This document shows, one piece after another, positions 24,503-32,968 of a stretch of DNA of 64,000 nt. Each line of letters starts with the position of its first letter. Position 1 is the first letter of the stretch. Under the pieces are notes generated by a model. That model saw nothing but the letters and a program-made list of their open reading frames with translations, had not been told where the DNA came from and made no database searches. The translations under genes and the position numbers were made by a program. Source of the stretch: Cystobacter fuscus (GTDB lineage Bacteria; Myxococcota; Myxococcia; Myxococcales; Myxococcaceae); assembly GCF_002305875.1 (NCBI RefSeq), contig NZ_CP022098.1, forward strand, positions 1,674,001-1,738,000, given 5' to 3'.

Positions 24503-24533
24503 CCGCACCGTCTGTTGAAGCCAGACGGTGTGG
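24503..24533 (+). terminator. Hairpin after glsB-like gene
   Basis: CCGCACCGTCTG pairs with CAGACGGTGTGG (one G-T wobble) around a 7-nt loop. This is a 12-bp stem directly after the stop of the preceding gene. There is no T-run, so it may be a factor-assisted terminator or an RNA-processing stop. It overlaps a possible early GTG start of the kinase gene, which argues for the later start. Confidence 0.5.
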
Positions 24534-24611
24534 TCCACCCGCGGCGTCTTCTTTCCTACCCGACCTGTCGCGGTGCTTGACGGCAACAGGCGCTCCAGCG
24601 ACCGTGAGGGG

Positions 24612-26138
24612 GTGAGCGCGCCCCTCGCTTCATCCGTGCCCGGTTCGCACCTGGCGCGTGACTCCACTTCCGACACCTCGCGTCCTCCGCAGGACGAGCG
24701 CTTCGCGCTGTTGCTCGAGCACATGGCCGAGGCCTTCCTGTCCCTGGACGAGCGGGGCCGGGTGCTGCGGTGCAACACGCGCGCGGCGGCGCTCTTGGGC
24801 GTGGAGGCCGAGCGGCTTCGGGGCCAGGAGCCGTGGACGGCGGCGCCCGGGCTGATGGGCCGCACGTTGCACGAGCGGCTCGTGGCCGCCCTGGAGTCGC
24901 GCCAGCCCGCGCGCTTTCTCGCCTCGCTGCCCCCGCGCACCTGGTTGGAGGTGTCGGTGGTGCCGGTGGGCGAGGAGCTGTGGGTGCTCGCCACCGACAT
25001 CACCCAGCGCGAGGAGGCCCAGGCGCTGGTGGAGCAGACGGAGAAGCGCTTCCGGCTGCTGGGCGAGCGCTTCCAGGTGGCGCTCGACTCCGCGCAGATG
25101 GCCGTCTGGGAGACGAACCTCGCCACCGGTCAGGTCTTCCGCTCCGAGGGGCATGATCGGCTCTACGGCTACCCCGAGCCCCTGCCCACGTGGACGCACG
25201 AGCGCTTCCTGGAGGCGCTGCATCCGGAGGACAGGCCCGAGGTGGAGGCGCAGGTCGCCACCGTCTTCTCCCAGGACGTGAAGGCCTATACCTCCACCTT
25301 CCGCGTCCGGGGCGTGGAGGGCTCGTGGCGCTGGCTCACCAGCCGGGCCCGGGTGCTGCGCGACGCGGAGGGGCGGCCCCTGGTGGTGCGCGGTGCCATC
25401 CTCGACATCACCCCGTTGAAGGAGACGGAGCTGGCGCTGCAGGAGTCGGTGCGCGTGCGCGAGGACTTCCTGTCGCTCGCGGGCCACGAGCTCAAGACGC
25501 CCCTGACGGGCCTGAACCTGCAGGTGCAGATGTTGCGGCGGCTGGGCGAGGAGGATGTCTCCACCCCCTTGAGGGCGCCCCGCGTCCAGGCGCGTCTGGA
25601 TGCCATCGATCGGGGCCTGCGGCGCCTGGGCACGCTGGGCGACAACCTGTTGGACGTCAGCCGCATCCGCCACGGCCAGCTCGACTTCATCTTCACCACC
25701 GGAGACCTGTCGGCGCTGGTGTCCGAGGTGGTGGCGCGCACCGAGGACGAGGCGCGCACGGCCGGCGTGTCGCTCGTCGGCTTCATCGAGCCGCGCGTGG
25801 TGGGACGCTTCGATCGGCTGCGGATGGAGCAGGTGCTCGTCAACCTGCTGTTCAACGCCCTGCGCCACGGCGGGGGACACCCGGTGGAAGTCGTGCTGGA
25901 GCGCTACGCCGGGGGCGCGCGGCTGGTGGTGAGCGACGAGGGACCCGGGGTGCCGGAGGCGGATCGCGAGCGCATCTTCGCGCGCTTCGAGCAGGTGCAG
26001 GGGGGGGCGCGCGCGGGAGGACTCGGCCTGGGACTCTTCGTCGTGCGCCAGTGCGTCGAGGGCCACCGGGGCCGCGTGTACGTGCGGCCCGGACCGGGCG
26101 GACGAGGCGCGGCGTTCGTCGTCGAGTTGCCCCTCTAA
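24612..26138 (+). CDS. PAS-domain sensor histidine kinase
   Basis: This cytoplasmic kinase of about 508 residues has no membrane segment. Two PAS-type domains occupy about residues 35-145 (FALLLEHMAEAFLSLDERGR) and 160-290 (with the PAS-fold core VWETNLATGQ and a PAC-like segment VRGAILDITPLKETELAL). The HisKA histidine is in FLSLAGHELKTPLTGLN. The ATP-binding domain has QVLVNLLFNALRHGG (N box), SDEGPGVPEADRERIF (G1/F) and GGLGLGLFVVRQC (G2). No response-regulator gene is next to it, so its partner is unknown. GTG 24612 is preferred to GTG 24528, which lies in the upstream hairpin. Confidence 0.88.
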   Translation: MSAPLASSVPGSHLARDSTSDTSRPPQDERFALLLEHMAEAFLSLDERGRVLRCNTRAAALLGVEAERLRGQEPWTAAPGLMGRTLHERLVAALESRQPARFLASLPPRTWLEVSVVPVGEELWVLATDITQREEAQALVEQTEKRFRLLGERFQVALDSAQMAVWETNLATGQVFRSEGHDRLYGYPEPLPTWTHERFLEALHPEDRPEVEAQVATVFSQDVKAYTSTFRVRGVEGSWRWLTSRARVLRDAEGRPLVVRGAILDITPLKETELALQESVRVREDFLSLAGHELKTPLTGLNLQVQMLRRLGEEDVSTPLRAPRVQARLDAIDRGLRRLGTLGDNLLDVSRIRHGQLDFIFTTGDLSALVSEVVARTEDEARTAGVSLVGFIEPRVVGRFDRLRMEQVLVNLLFNALRHGGGHPVEVVLERYAGGARLVVSDEGPGVPEADRERIFARFEQVQGGARAGGLGLGLFVVRQCVEGHRGRVYVRPGPGGRGAAFVVELPL

Positions 26139-26359
26139 TCCCTCGCTTCTCCCTGGCTTCGACGCGCGGTGGTCTCGCCCACACATCGCGTGTTGGAAAT
26201 CCAGCCCAATTGGAAAGTCCAGGCGAGACTGCCTGTCGAGTGGTGTACGGGCAGCCATCCTGTGAAGTGGGTGGGTTGCATTCGATGCGGTGGAGCGTTT
26301 CTGATCGGGGTGCGGTCCCGGTCGTCTCACTTCGGCCCCAACACAGGAGGCAGAAACGC

Positions 26360-27010
26360 ATGCAGCTCAACATCACCTTCCGCCAGTTCGGTTCGTCCGA
26401 TTCCCTCAAGGAGTACGCGAAGGAGAAGGTCGAGCGGGTGAACAAGTACCTGGATCGAGCCGGAGAGGCCCACGTGGTGTTGTCGCTCGAGCGTCACCTG
26501 CACCACGCGGACATCACCATCCACTCGGGCGCCTGGGTGCTGCGCGGCAGGGAGAAGAGCGAGGACATGTACGCGTCCATCGACAGCGCGATGGACAAGA
26601 TCGAGGCGCAGCTGCGCAAGTACAAGGAGAAGATCAAGAACCACCACGGACGCGAGCGCGTGCACCACCGGCAGGAGCTGGTGAACAACTTCAAGGTGCG
26701 CCACAAGGTGTTCGAGCTGCCCGAGGAGGAGGCGCTCGCGGACGCCGCGGACACCGCCGAGGCCCTGCGCTCGGCCACGCCCGCGGCCGCTCCGGCCACC
26801 CCGGCCCCCGCGCAGCGCATCGTGCGCACCTCGGAGATCACCGTGAAGCCCATGTCGGTGGACGAGGCGGTGATGCAGATGAACCTGCTCAACCAGGACT
26901 TCTACGTCTTCCAGCACGCGACGACGCACGAGGTGTGCGTGGTGTACCGGCGCAAGGACGACGGGCAGTTCGGCCTCATCGGCGTGCACGCGCCGCCCAA
27001 CGCCGGCTAG
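26360..27010 (+). CDS. hpf: Ribosome hibernation promoting factor, long form
   Basis: This 216-residue protein has the N-terminal S30AE/YfiA domain (MQLNITFRQFGSSDSLKEYA, then KVERVNKYLDRAGEAHVVLS, about residues 1-100). A linker follows, and then the C-terminal dimerisation domain found only in long HPF (ITVKPMSVDEAVMQMNLLNQ and ending VVYRRKDDGQFGLIGVH). Long HPF drives formation of inactive 100S ribosome dimers in stationary phase. ATG 26360 has an excellent AGGAGG. Its stop codon interlocks with that of the convergent GH3 gene within GCTAGC. In other proteobacteria hpf sits by rpoN and ptsN; here rpoN and ptsN lie within 10 kb. Confidence 0.93.
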   Translation: MQLNITFRQFGSSDSLKEYAKEKVERVNKYLDRAGEAHVVLSLERHLHHADITIHSGAWVLRGREKSEDMYASIDSAMDKIEAQLRKYKEKIKNHHGRERVHHRQELVNNFKVRHKVFELPEEEALADAADTAEALRSATPAAAPATPAPAQRIVRTSEITVKPMSVDEAVMQMNLLNQDFYVFQHATTHEVCVVYRRKDDGQFGLIGVHAPPNAG

Positions 27011-28800
27011 CGCTGGCGGCCGCCTCCCGCCTCTCCCCGAGGGGCGGGTGGGGCGGCGGCCTGTTGACGGCGTGGCACCTCCAGGCCGTACCCGAAGGTG
27101 AGCCGGCCAAGTCCCACGGGCAGCCGGCCCGGCGTGCCAATCTCCCCGAAGAGCGCGGCCGCGGCGGCCTCGGTGGCGGTGGGTTGGTACGAGTAGACGG
27201 CGAGCACCGCCCGCGCCGCGGTGGCTCGCTCGGCCAGGTAGGGCAGGCCCATGGACACGAGCACCACGGGCCGTCCGAGCGAGGCGGCCAGGGTGACGAG
27301 CTCCAGCTGGCGCGAGTTGATCATCCCCACCACCACCACGTCCGACTGGAGCGCGAGGGCGCGGGCCCGCTGCCGCACGCGTGCGCGCTGGGCACGCGAG
27401 GGCCACGCGGGCACGTCCAGCACCCGGGCACCCGGCATCCGCTCGCGGATGGCGTCTCCGAGCGAGTCCTCGGCGGTGATGACGCCCAGGCGCACGCCGG
27501 AGGGCAGGGGGAAGTGCTCGCCGTCGGTGCGCAGCAGGGTGACGGCGGCGCGGGCGATGCGGTGGGCGACCTCCTCGTGCTCGGCCGAGCGCGGGGTGGC
27601 CAGCCGCTCCTCCACGGGGCGGGGCGGGGCGAACAGCCCCCGGCGCACCTTGGTGGCGAGGATGTGACGCACCGCTTCATCCAGGCGGGCGGCGGACAGC
27701 TCGCCACCGCGCACCGCGGACAGGAGCGCCGCGTGCACCTCGCGCTTCTTCTCCGAGTGCCAGGGCACGAGCACCATGTCCGCGCCGGCGTTCACCGCCA
27801 GCACCGCGGCCTGACCCACGCCGTAGCGTCGGGCGATGGGCTCCATCTCCAGCTCGTCGGTGAGGACCAGACCCTGGAAGTCGAGCCGCTCGCGCAAGAG
27901 GCCGCGCAGCACCCGGGGGTGGACGGTGGCGGGCGCGTCGTCTCCGGTGAGGGCGGGCACGGCGACGTGCGCGGTCATCAACCCGTCCAGTCCCTCGCGG
28001 ATGACGGCCCGGAAGGGCTCCATCTGGGCGAGCACCTCCTCGCGCGACTCGAGCATGACGGGCAGCGCGCGGTGGCTGTCGGCGTCCGTGGCGCCATGGC
28101 CGGGGAAGTGCTTGGCCACGGTGACGAGCCCCGCGTCCTGCTGGCCGCGCACGAAGGCGCGCCCCAGCTCGGACACGAGGGGAATCGAGTCCCCATAGGA
28201 GCGGCTGCCGATGACGGGGTTGCGCGGGTTGAGGTTGACGTCCAGCACCGGCGCCAGGTTCATGTTGAAGCCCAGCCGCCGCAGGTCCTCCGCCTGGGCA
28301 TGCCCCGCCGCGTAGGCGAGCTGTGCCGAGCGCGTGGCCCCCAGGGCCATGTTGCCCGGCAGCACCACCACGTCGTCCTTCACCCGCACGACGTTGCCCC
28401 CCTCCTGGTCCAGCGCGAGGAAGGGGGGGATGCCATCGGACAGCAGCCCGCGCAGGTCCCGGTTGAGCCGGGCCACCTGTTCGCCGTCCGAGATGTTGTG
28501 TTTGAAGAGGCAGACGCCCCCCACCCGGTGGCCGCGCACCAACGCCTCCACGGCGCCATCCACCTCGCGTCCCCCGATGCCCACCATCATCAGTTGTCCC
28601 ACCTTGTCCTCGACGGAGAGGCTGGTGAGCAGCCGCTCCACCTCGTCGGCGAGCGCGTCCACCGGGACGGGGACGACCAGGGGGAGCGCGAGCGGCGGCG
28701 GGGGAGGGGATGGGGCCGGGCGCGGGGCCGGCGCCAGGGTACACGCCCCCAGCAGCAGGGCGAGGGAGAGCGCGAGGGCGTGCGAGGGCCGGAGGGACAC
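27007..28800 (-). CDS. Glycoside hydrolase family 3 lipoprotein (beta-N-acetylglucosaminidase-like)
   Basis: The GTG at 28800 gives a lipoprotein signal (LALSLALLLGAC) and a 597-residue product; the open frame further upstream is not coding. A proline-rich linker leads into the GH3 core. The core carries LALDQEGGNVVRVKD, AVAKHFPGHGATDADSHRAL with the NagZ-type KHFPGHG, and VLTDELEMEPIARRYG carrying the nucleophile aspartate. A C-terminal GH3 domain follows from about residue 430. It probably removes N-acetylglucosamine from cell-wall or exogenous glycans at the outer surface or periplasm. It ends convergent with hpf, with the stop codons interlocked. Confidence 0.9.
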   Translation of the reverse strand: MSLRPSHALALSLALLLGACTLAPAPRPAPSPPPPPLALPLVVPVPVDALADEVERLLTSLSVEDKVGQLMMVGIGGREVDGAVEALVRGHRVGGVCLFKHNISDGEQVARLNRDLRGLLSDGIPPFLALDQEGGNVVRVKDDVVVLPGNMALGATRSAQLAYAAGHAQAEDLRRLGFNMNLAPVLDVNLNPRNPVIGSRSYGDSIPLVSELGRAFVRGQQDAGLVTVAKHFPGHGATDADSHRALPVMLESREEVLAQMEPFRAVIREGLDGLMTAHVAVPALTGDDAPATVHPRVLRGLLRERLDFQGLVLTDELEMEPIARRYGVGQAAVLAVNAGADMVLVPWHSEKKREVHAALLSAVRGGELSAARLDEAVRHILATKVRRGLFAPPRPVEERLATPRSAEHEEVAHRIARAAVTLLRTDGEHFPLPSGVRLGVITAEDSLGDAIRERMPGARVLDVPAWPSRAQRARVRQRARALALQSDVVVVGMINSRQLELVTLAASLGRPVVLVSMGLPYLAERATAARAVLAVYSYQPTATEAAAAALFGEIGTPGRLPVGLGRLTFGYGLEVPRRQQAAAPPAPRGEAGGGRQR

Positions 28801-28972
28801 GTTCCCGTGGAGACTAGACGAGCCCTTCCACCCCCTCCATCTTCCGGCCGCCAGGGCGCGGGAACACACGAAGACGGACAAGGAGTTGCGAAGGAGGGCA
28901 GGCGACCCTTGCGCGAATGAAGGGCCAGGAGTAATTGCCCGCGCAGGGAGCGCCACCGCCGGGAGCGCCAGC

Positions 28973-29434
28973 TTGCGAATCTCCGAGTTCCTCAGCCCAC
29001 CAGCCGTCGTCTCGGACCTGAAGGCCCGGGACAAGCAAGAGGTGTTGCGCGAATTGAGCGCGGCACTCGCCCATGCCCATCCGACCCTGAAGGCCGAGCG
29101 GCTGGTGGAGGTGCTGCGCGAGCGCGAGAAGCTCGGCTCCACCGGCATCGGCGAGGGCGTGGCCATTCCCCACGGCAAGCTGCCGGGGCTCGGCCAGCTC
29201 GTGGCCGCCTTCGGCGTGTCCCGTCAGGGCGTCGACTTCGAGGCCATCGACGGCAAGTCCACGCACCTCTTCTTCGCCCTGGTGGCCCCGGAGAACAGCG
29301 CGGGCGTGCACCTCAAGGCCCTCGCGCGGATCTCGCGTCTCTTCAAAAATCCGCGCTTCCGCGCTTCCATCCTCGAAGCGCCCACCGTCGAGGCCATTCA
29401 CGCCCTCATCGTGCAGGAAGACGCTCGGCCCTGA
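28973..29434 (+). CDS. ptsN: PTS IIA-Ntr-type protein
   Basis: Beginning at TTG 28973, preceded by CGGGAG, the 153-residue product matches PtsN (EIIA-Ntr): LRISEFLSPPAVVSDLKARD at the start, EKLGSTGIGEGVAIPHGKLP with the phosphorylated histidine, and FFALVAPENSAGVHLKALAR at the end. PtsN regulates transport and nitrogen or potassium metabolism through its phosphorylation state. The length is right for the family (about 150). No ATG occurs in frame nearby. No NPr or EI-Ntr gene is in this window. Confidence 0.88.
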   Translation: MRISEFLSPPAVVSDLKARDKQEVLRELSAALAHAHPTLKAERLVEVLREREKLGSTGIGEGVAIPHGKLPGLGQLVAAFGVSRQGVDFEAIDGKSTHLFFALVAPENSAGVHLKALARISRLFKNPRFRASILEAPTVEAIHALIVQEDARP

Positions 29435-29457
29435 GGGGCCGTGGTAGGCTGGCGGGG

Positions 29458-30333
29458 ATGGATCTGGTCCTTCGGCCGGTCAACGACCGCTTCTTCCATG
29501 AGCAGGTGCTGTCCTTCCTGTCGCTCGCGATGAGTGACTCGGCCAGCGCGTTGCAGTCGCTGCTGGGGCAGCTCGACGACGACGAGTCGAGCCTGCTGGC
29601 CGGCAAGCTGCTCGCCTCGCATATCGGCGGTGGGCTCGGGGGCGTGGAGCAGACGTCCTGGGTGGCGCTGGTGGACAGGCTCACGCGGATGCAGTGGGGG
29701 CCTGGCCCCTCGGGCTGGCGGGTGCTGGGCGAGCGTGCGGGCTACGTGGGGGACTGGGACGAGGCCCTGCACCTGGCGCTGATGCTGGAGGATCCCTCCT
29801 ATCCCTACGCCCAGGCGCGCGCCTCGCATGGCCGGCGCGAGGGCTTCCGGCGCTACCCGATGGCGGACCTGGGACTCGCGTCGCTGATTGGCGGCCAGTG
29901 GGAGCCCTTCCCCTCCTTCCCGCCAGATCGCGTCTTCTCCACCCTGGGGCGGGGCGAGTACGCGTCGCGCCAGCAGTATGCCTTCGCGGACTGGGCGTGG
30001 CGGCCGGCGAGCACGGTGGTGCAATGGAGCGCGCAGCTGGAGTCCAAGCTGGAGCGGCTGCTGGAGCGCGAGCGCGAGCGGCTCGAGTCGGCGCAGCCTC
30101 CGGAGTGGGAGGCGGTCCGGGCCTGGTTGCTGGGCCACTCCACCGAGTGTCCGGCGTTGTCGGAGCCGCTGGCGGGGTCCCAGGGCGGCGCATGGGTGGA
30201 GCGCATCGGTCTGCTGGCGTCGCTCGTGCGCGAGGCGGCCCGGGAGGAAGCGGGCCTGGTGGCGCACGTGGTGCGCCCGCTCAACGAGAAGCCGGAGCAG
30301 GCGCCTTCGGAGGAGTCTCCAGCAGGATCGTGA
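29458..30333 (+). CDS. Uncharacterised protein, 291 residues
   Basis: No family was recognised. The protein is soluble, without a signal peptide or clear repeats, and rich in Trp, Leu and acidic residues. Distinct blocks are MDLVLRPVNDRFFHEQVLSF at the N-terminus and RREGFRRYPMADLGLASLIG in the centre. A helical, coiled-coil-like stretch with ERLLERERERLES lies at about residues 195-215. Third-position G/C bias and an in-operon position 23 bp after ptsN support a real gene. Its 3' end overlaps the convergent dtd gene by 53 bp. Confidence 0.75.
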   Translation: MDLVLRPVNDRFFHEQVLSFLSLAMSDSASALQSLLGQLDDDESSLLAGKLLASHIGGGLGGVEQTSWVALVDRLTRMQWGPGPSGWRVLGERAGYVGDWDEALHLALMLEDPSYPYAQARASHGRREGFRRYPMADLGLASLIGGQWEPFPSFPPDRVFSTLGRGEYASRQQYAFADWAWRPASTVVQWSAQLESKLERLLERERERLESAQPPEWEAVRAWLLGHSTECPALSEPLAGSQGGAWVERIGLLASLVREAAREEAGLVAHVVRPLNEKPEQAPSEESPAGS

Positions 30334-30748
30334 CGGGGCCGTCGTTGACGAGCGCCACCTTCATGTCCGCGGCGAAGACGCCGGTGCCCACGGTGAGGCC
30401 GCGGGCGCGCAGCACCTCGCACACGCGCTCGTAGAGCGCCTTGGCCCCCACCGGCTCCATGGCCTCGATGAAGCTGGGCCGGCGGCCCTTGCGCGTGTCG
30501 CCATGGAGGGTGAACTGGCTGACGACGATGAGCTGGCGCGAGGTGTCCTCCAGCGACAGGTTCATCTTGCCCGCGGCGTCCTCGAAGATGCGCAGGGTGG
30601 CGAGCTTGTCCGCCATCCATGCCACCTCCGCCTCGCTGTCTCCCTGGCCCACGCCGAGCAGGACCAGCAGCCCCGGCCCCATCTGACTCACGCGCTCGCC
30701 CGCCACCGTGACGGAGGCCTCGAGCACCCGCTGCACCACTGCCTTCAT
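30281..30748 (-). CDS. dtd: D-aminoacyl-tRNA deacylase
   Basis: This 155-residue protein is a typical Dtd: MKAVVQRVLEASVTVAGERV at the start, LLVLLGVGQGDSEAEVAWMA, the catalytic SQFTLHGDTRKGRRPSF, and GVFAADMKVALVNDGPVTI near the end. It cleaves D-amino acids from mischarged tRNA and recycles glycyl-tRNA(Ala). It follows the acetyltransferase gene on the minus strand and overlaps the convergent gene at 29458 over its last codons. Confidence 0.96.
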   Translation of the reverse strand: MKAVVQRVLEASVTVAGERVSQMGPGLLVLLGVGQGDSEAEVAWMADKLATLRIFEDAAGKMNLSLEDTSRQLIVVSQFTLHGDTRKGRRPSFIEAMEPVGAKALYERVCEVLRARGLTVGTGVFAADMKVALVNDGPVTILLETPPKAPAPASR

Positions 30749-30778
30749 CGTGTCTCTCCTTTCCTCTCGCGGCGTGGC

Positions 30779-31231
30779 TCAGCGCACCATGTCGACATGG
30801 GGGATGCCGTCCTCGTCGTAGACGTCTCCCATGGCCCGGAAGCCGAAGTCCTCGTAGAAGGCGCGCAGGTGGTTCTGGGCACCGATGCGGATGGGCACGC
30901 GCGGGTAGCGCGCCTCGATGAAGTCGATCCCCTTCTGCACCAGCACCCGTCCATGGCCATGACGCCGCGCCTCGGGGGCGACCACCACCCGGCCCAGGCT
31001 CGCCTGCGGGTACTTCGTCTTGGGGGGCAGCACGCGCAGGTAGGCCGCGAGCCAGGGCGCCTCCGGTTGGTCCTCCATCCCGAGCAGGTGGTAGGCGCTT
31101 CGATCATAGCCATCCGCGTCCAGGTAGATGGAGCGCTGCTCCACCACGAACACCTGCTGGCGCAGCTCGAGCGCCAGGTACAGCTCGTCGGGCGTCAGCT
31201 CCGCGAAGTTCTTCCACTTCCACGTCAGCAT
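30779..31231 (-). CDS. ElaA-like GNAT acetyltransferase
   Basis: This 150-residue protein resembles ElaA: it begins WKWKNFAELTPDELYLALEL, continues RQQVFVVEQRSIYLDADGYD and carries the acetyl-CoA loop LGRVVVAPEARRHGHGRVLV. The ATG at 31231, with ACAGGAG upstream, is the real start. It follows the permease gene on the minus strand by only 10 bp and precedes dtd by 30 bp, so the three probably share a transcript. The substrate of ElaA is not established. Confidence 0.88.
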   Translation of the reverse strand: MLTWKWKNFAELTPDELYLALELRQQVFVVEQRSIYLDADGYDRSAYHLLGMEDQPEAPWLAAYLRVLPPKTKYPQASLGRVVVAPEARRHGHGRVLVQKGIDFIEARYPRVPIRIGAQNHLRAFYEDFGFRAMGDVYDEDGIPHVDMVR

Positions 31232-31241
31232 GGCTCTCCTG

Positions 31242-32060
31242 TCATCGGCGTTCCGCATGCCGGGGATCCAGCGTATCGCGCACCGCGTCGCCGAGCAGGT
31301 GAAAGCCGAGCACCGCGAGCGCCAGGGCGAGTCCGGGAAAGAGCGCCACGTGGGGCGCCACGAGGAGGTACTGGGTGCCCTGATCCACCAGCGCCCCCCA
31401 GGAGGGCGTCCCCGGAGACGCGCCGAGCCCGAGGAAGCTCAGCGAGGACTCGGCGAGGAGGGTGCCCGGCAGGGCGGAGGTGGCCTGGATGAGCAGCGGC
31501 CCCGCGGCATTGGGCAGCAGGTGGTACCAGAGGATGCGCGCGTCACTGGCCCCGAGCGCACGCGCGGCCTGCACGTAGTCGCGCTCGCGCAGGGTGAGCA
31601 CCTGGGCGCGTGCCAGCCGGGCGTAGCCGGTCCACCCGGTGAGGCTCAAGGCGAGCACGACGTGCGCGAGCGAGGGTCCGAGCACGGCGGTGAGGAAGAG
31701 CGCGAGCAGCAGGCCGGGAAAGGCGAGCAGCACGTCGGTCAGGCGCATGAGGACCTCGTCCACGAGCCCGCCCACCCAGCCGGCGATTCCTCCGAGCACG
31801 GTGCCCACCGCGGCCGAGAGCGCCACGGTGAACACGGCGACGGTGAGCGACAGGCGGGCGCCGTGGAGCACGTGGGTGAGCAGATCAATCCCATTCTCCC
31901 CCGCGCCCAGGGGGTGGCCGGGGCCGGGCGGGGACAGCTCGGCGGCCAGATCGATGGCCTCGGGCGTCGAGGGACTGAGCACGGGGGCCAGCAGCGCGGC
32001 GAACACGAGCGTGCCCGTGAGCGCCAGGCCGAGGCGTCCTCCGGGGGACAGCCGCCTCAT
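31242..32060 (-). CDS. Peptide/nickel-type ABC transporter permease, DppC-like
   Basis: This 272-residue protein has about six membrane helices. The BPD_transp_1 signature for DppC/OppC is visible in ARALGASDARILWYHLLPNA. HPLGAGENGIDLLTHVLHGA near the N-terminus is the usual OppC sequence following the first helix. It forms the translocation channel with the DppB-like permease encoded immediately upstream (4-nt overlap). No ATP-binding subunit gene is present nearby, so the ATPases must be encoded elsewhere or shared. The ATG at 32060 follows in-frame sequence belonging to the other permease. Confidence 0.92.
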   Translation of the reverse strand: MRRLSPGGRLGLALTGTLVFAALLAPVLSPSTPEAIDLAAELSPPGPGHPLGAGENGIDLLTHVLHGARLSLTVAVFTVALSAAVGTVLGGIAGWVGGLVDEVLMRLTDVLLAFPGLLLALFLTAVLGPSLAHVVLALSLTGWTGYARLARAQVLTLRERDYVQAARALGASDARILWYHLLPNAAGPLLIQATSALPGTLLAESSLSFLGLGASPGTPSWGALVDQGTQYLLVAPHVALFPGLALALAVLGFHLLGDAVRDTLDPRHAERR

Positions 32061-32968
32061 GCGCGCCTCCGCAGCCTCGGGTCGGCGAGCGCGTAGGCCA
32101 TGTCGGTGAGCGCGTTGACGAGCAGGAAGCAGCCGGTGAAGACGAGCACGGTGGCGCGCACGGTGTTGTAGTCGCGCCGCTCGATGGCGGACAGCAGCAG
32201 GGTGCCCATGCCGGGCCAGGCGAACACCTTCTCGGTGACGATGGCCCCGCCCAGCAGGGCGCCGAACTCGAGCCCCAGCACGGTGAGCAGCGGCAGGAGG
32301 GCATTGCGCAGGGCGTGGCGCCAGAGCACGCGCCGGGCGCTGAGTCCCTGGGCCCGGGCGACGGTGATGTAGTCCTCGCGCAGCGCTTCCAGGAGGCTCG
32401 CGCGCGTCATGCGTGCGAGGAAGGCGGCGAGCGCGGTGCCCAGCGTGAAGGCGGGCAACACGAGGTGGCGCCAGGAGCCGGCTCCGGACACGGGCAGCCA
32501 GTCGAGCCGCAGGGAGAAGACGAGCAGCAGCACGGGCCCGAGCCAGAAGCGAGGCAGGGCCACGCCCACCACCGCCGCGCTCATGGCGGCGGCGTCCACC
32601 CAGGTACCCCGGCGCGACGCGGCGAGCACCCCGAGCGGAAGGGCCAGCACGCAAGCCACGCAAAGGGCCGCGAGCGCGAGCACCAGCGTGAAGGGCAGGG
32701 CCGCGCCAATGGCGGGCATCACCTTCTTCTGGAAGGGAGGCAGCGAGGTGCGCAGCTCGCCGGTGAACAGCTCCCTCGTGAAGTGCCAGAGCTGCACGGG
32801 GATGGGCTCGTCGAGGCCCACCGCGCGGCGCAGCGCCTCGCGGTCCACCTGGGTGGCCTGCTCGCCGAGCATCACGTCGATGGGGTCTCCCGGCACGAGG
32901 TGGAGGAAGAGCGAGACGAGCAGCAGCGCGCCCACGCCCGAGAGCAGCGTGGAGATGAGCCGCCTCAT
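32057..32968 (-). CDS. Peptide-type ABC transporter permease, DppB-like
   Basis: This 303-residue protein starts MRRLISTLLSGVGALLLVSL and HLVPGDPIDVMLG, the standard OppB/DppB beginning. The EAA-type loop reads TVARAQGLSARRVLWRHALR, and six helices are predicted. It pairs with the DppC-like permease and the substrate-binding lipoprotein (overlap of 4 nt on both sides), giving an A-B-C order on the minus strand. The extensive frame further upstream belongs to the binding-protein gene in another frame. Confidence 0.92.
   Translation of the reverse strand: MRRLISTLLSGVGALLLVSLFLHLVPGDPIDVMLGEQATQVDREALRRAVGLDEPIPVQLWHFTRELFTGELRTSLPPFQKKVMPAIGAALPFTLVLALAALCVACVLALPLGVLAASRRGTWVDAAAMSAAVVGVALPRFWLGPVLLLVFSLRLDWLPVSGAGSWRHLVLPAFTLGTALAAFLARMTRASLLEALREDYITVARAQGLSARRVLWRHALRNALLPLLTVLGLEFGALLGGAIVTEKVFAWPGMGTLLLSAIERRDYNTVRATVLVFTGCFLLVNALTDMAYALADPRLRRRA

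Noticed and set aside
28801-29178. Continuation of the GH3 frame to 29178 as a longer protein
   Set aside because: The lipoprotein signal sequence starts at 28800, and the extra region runs antisense to ptsN, which has clear homology.
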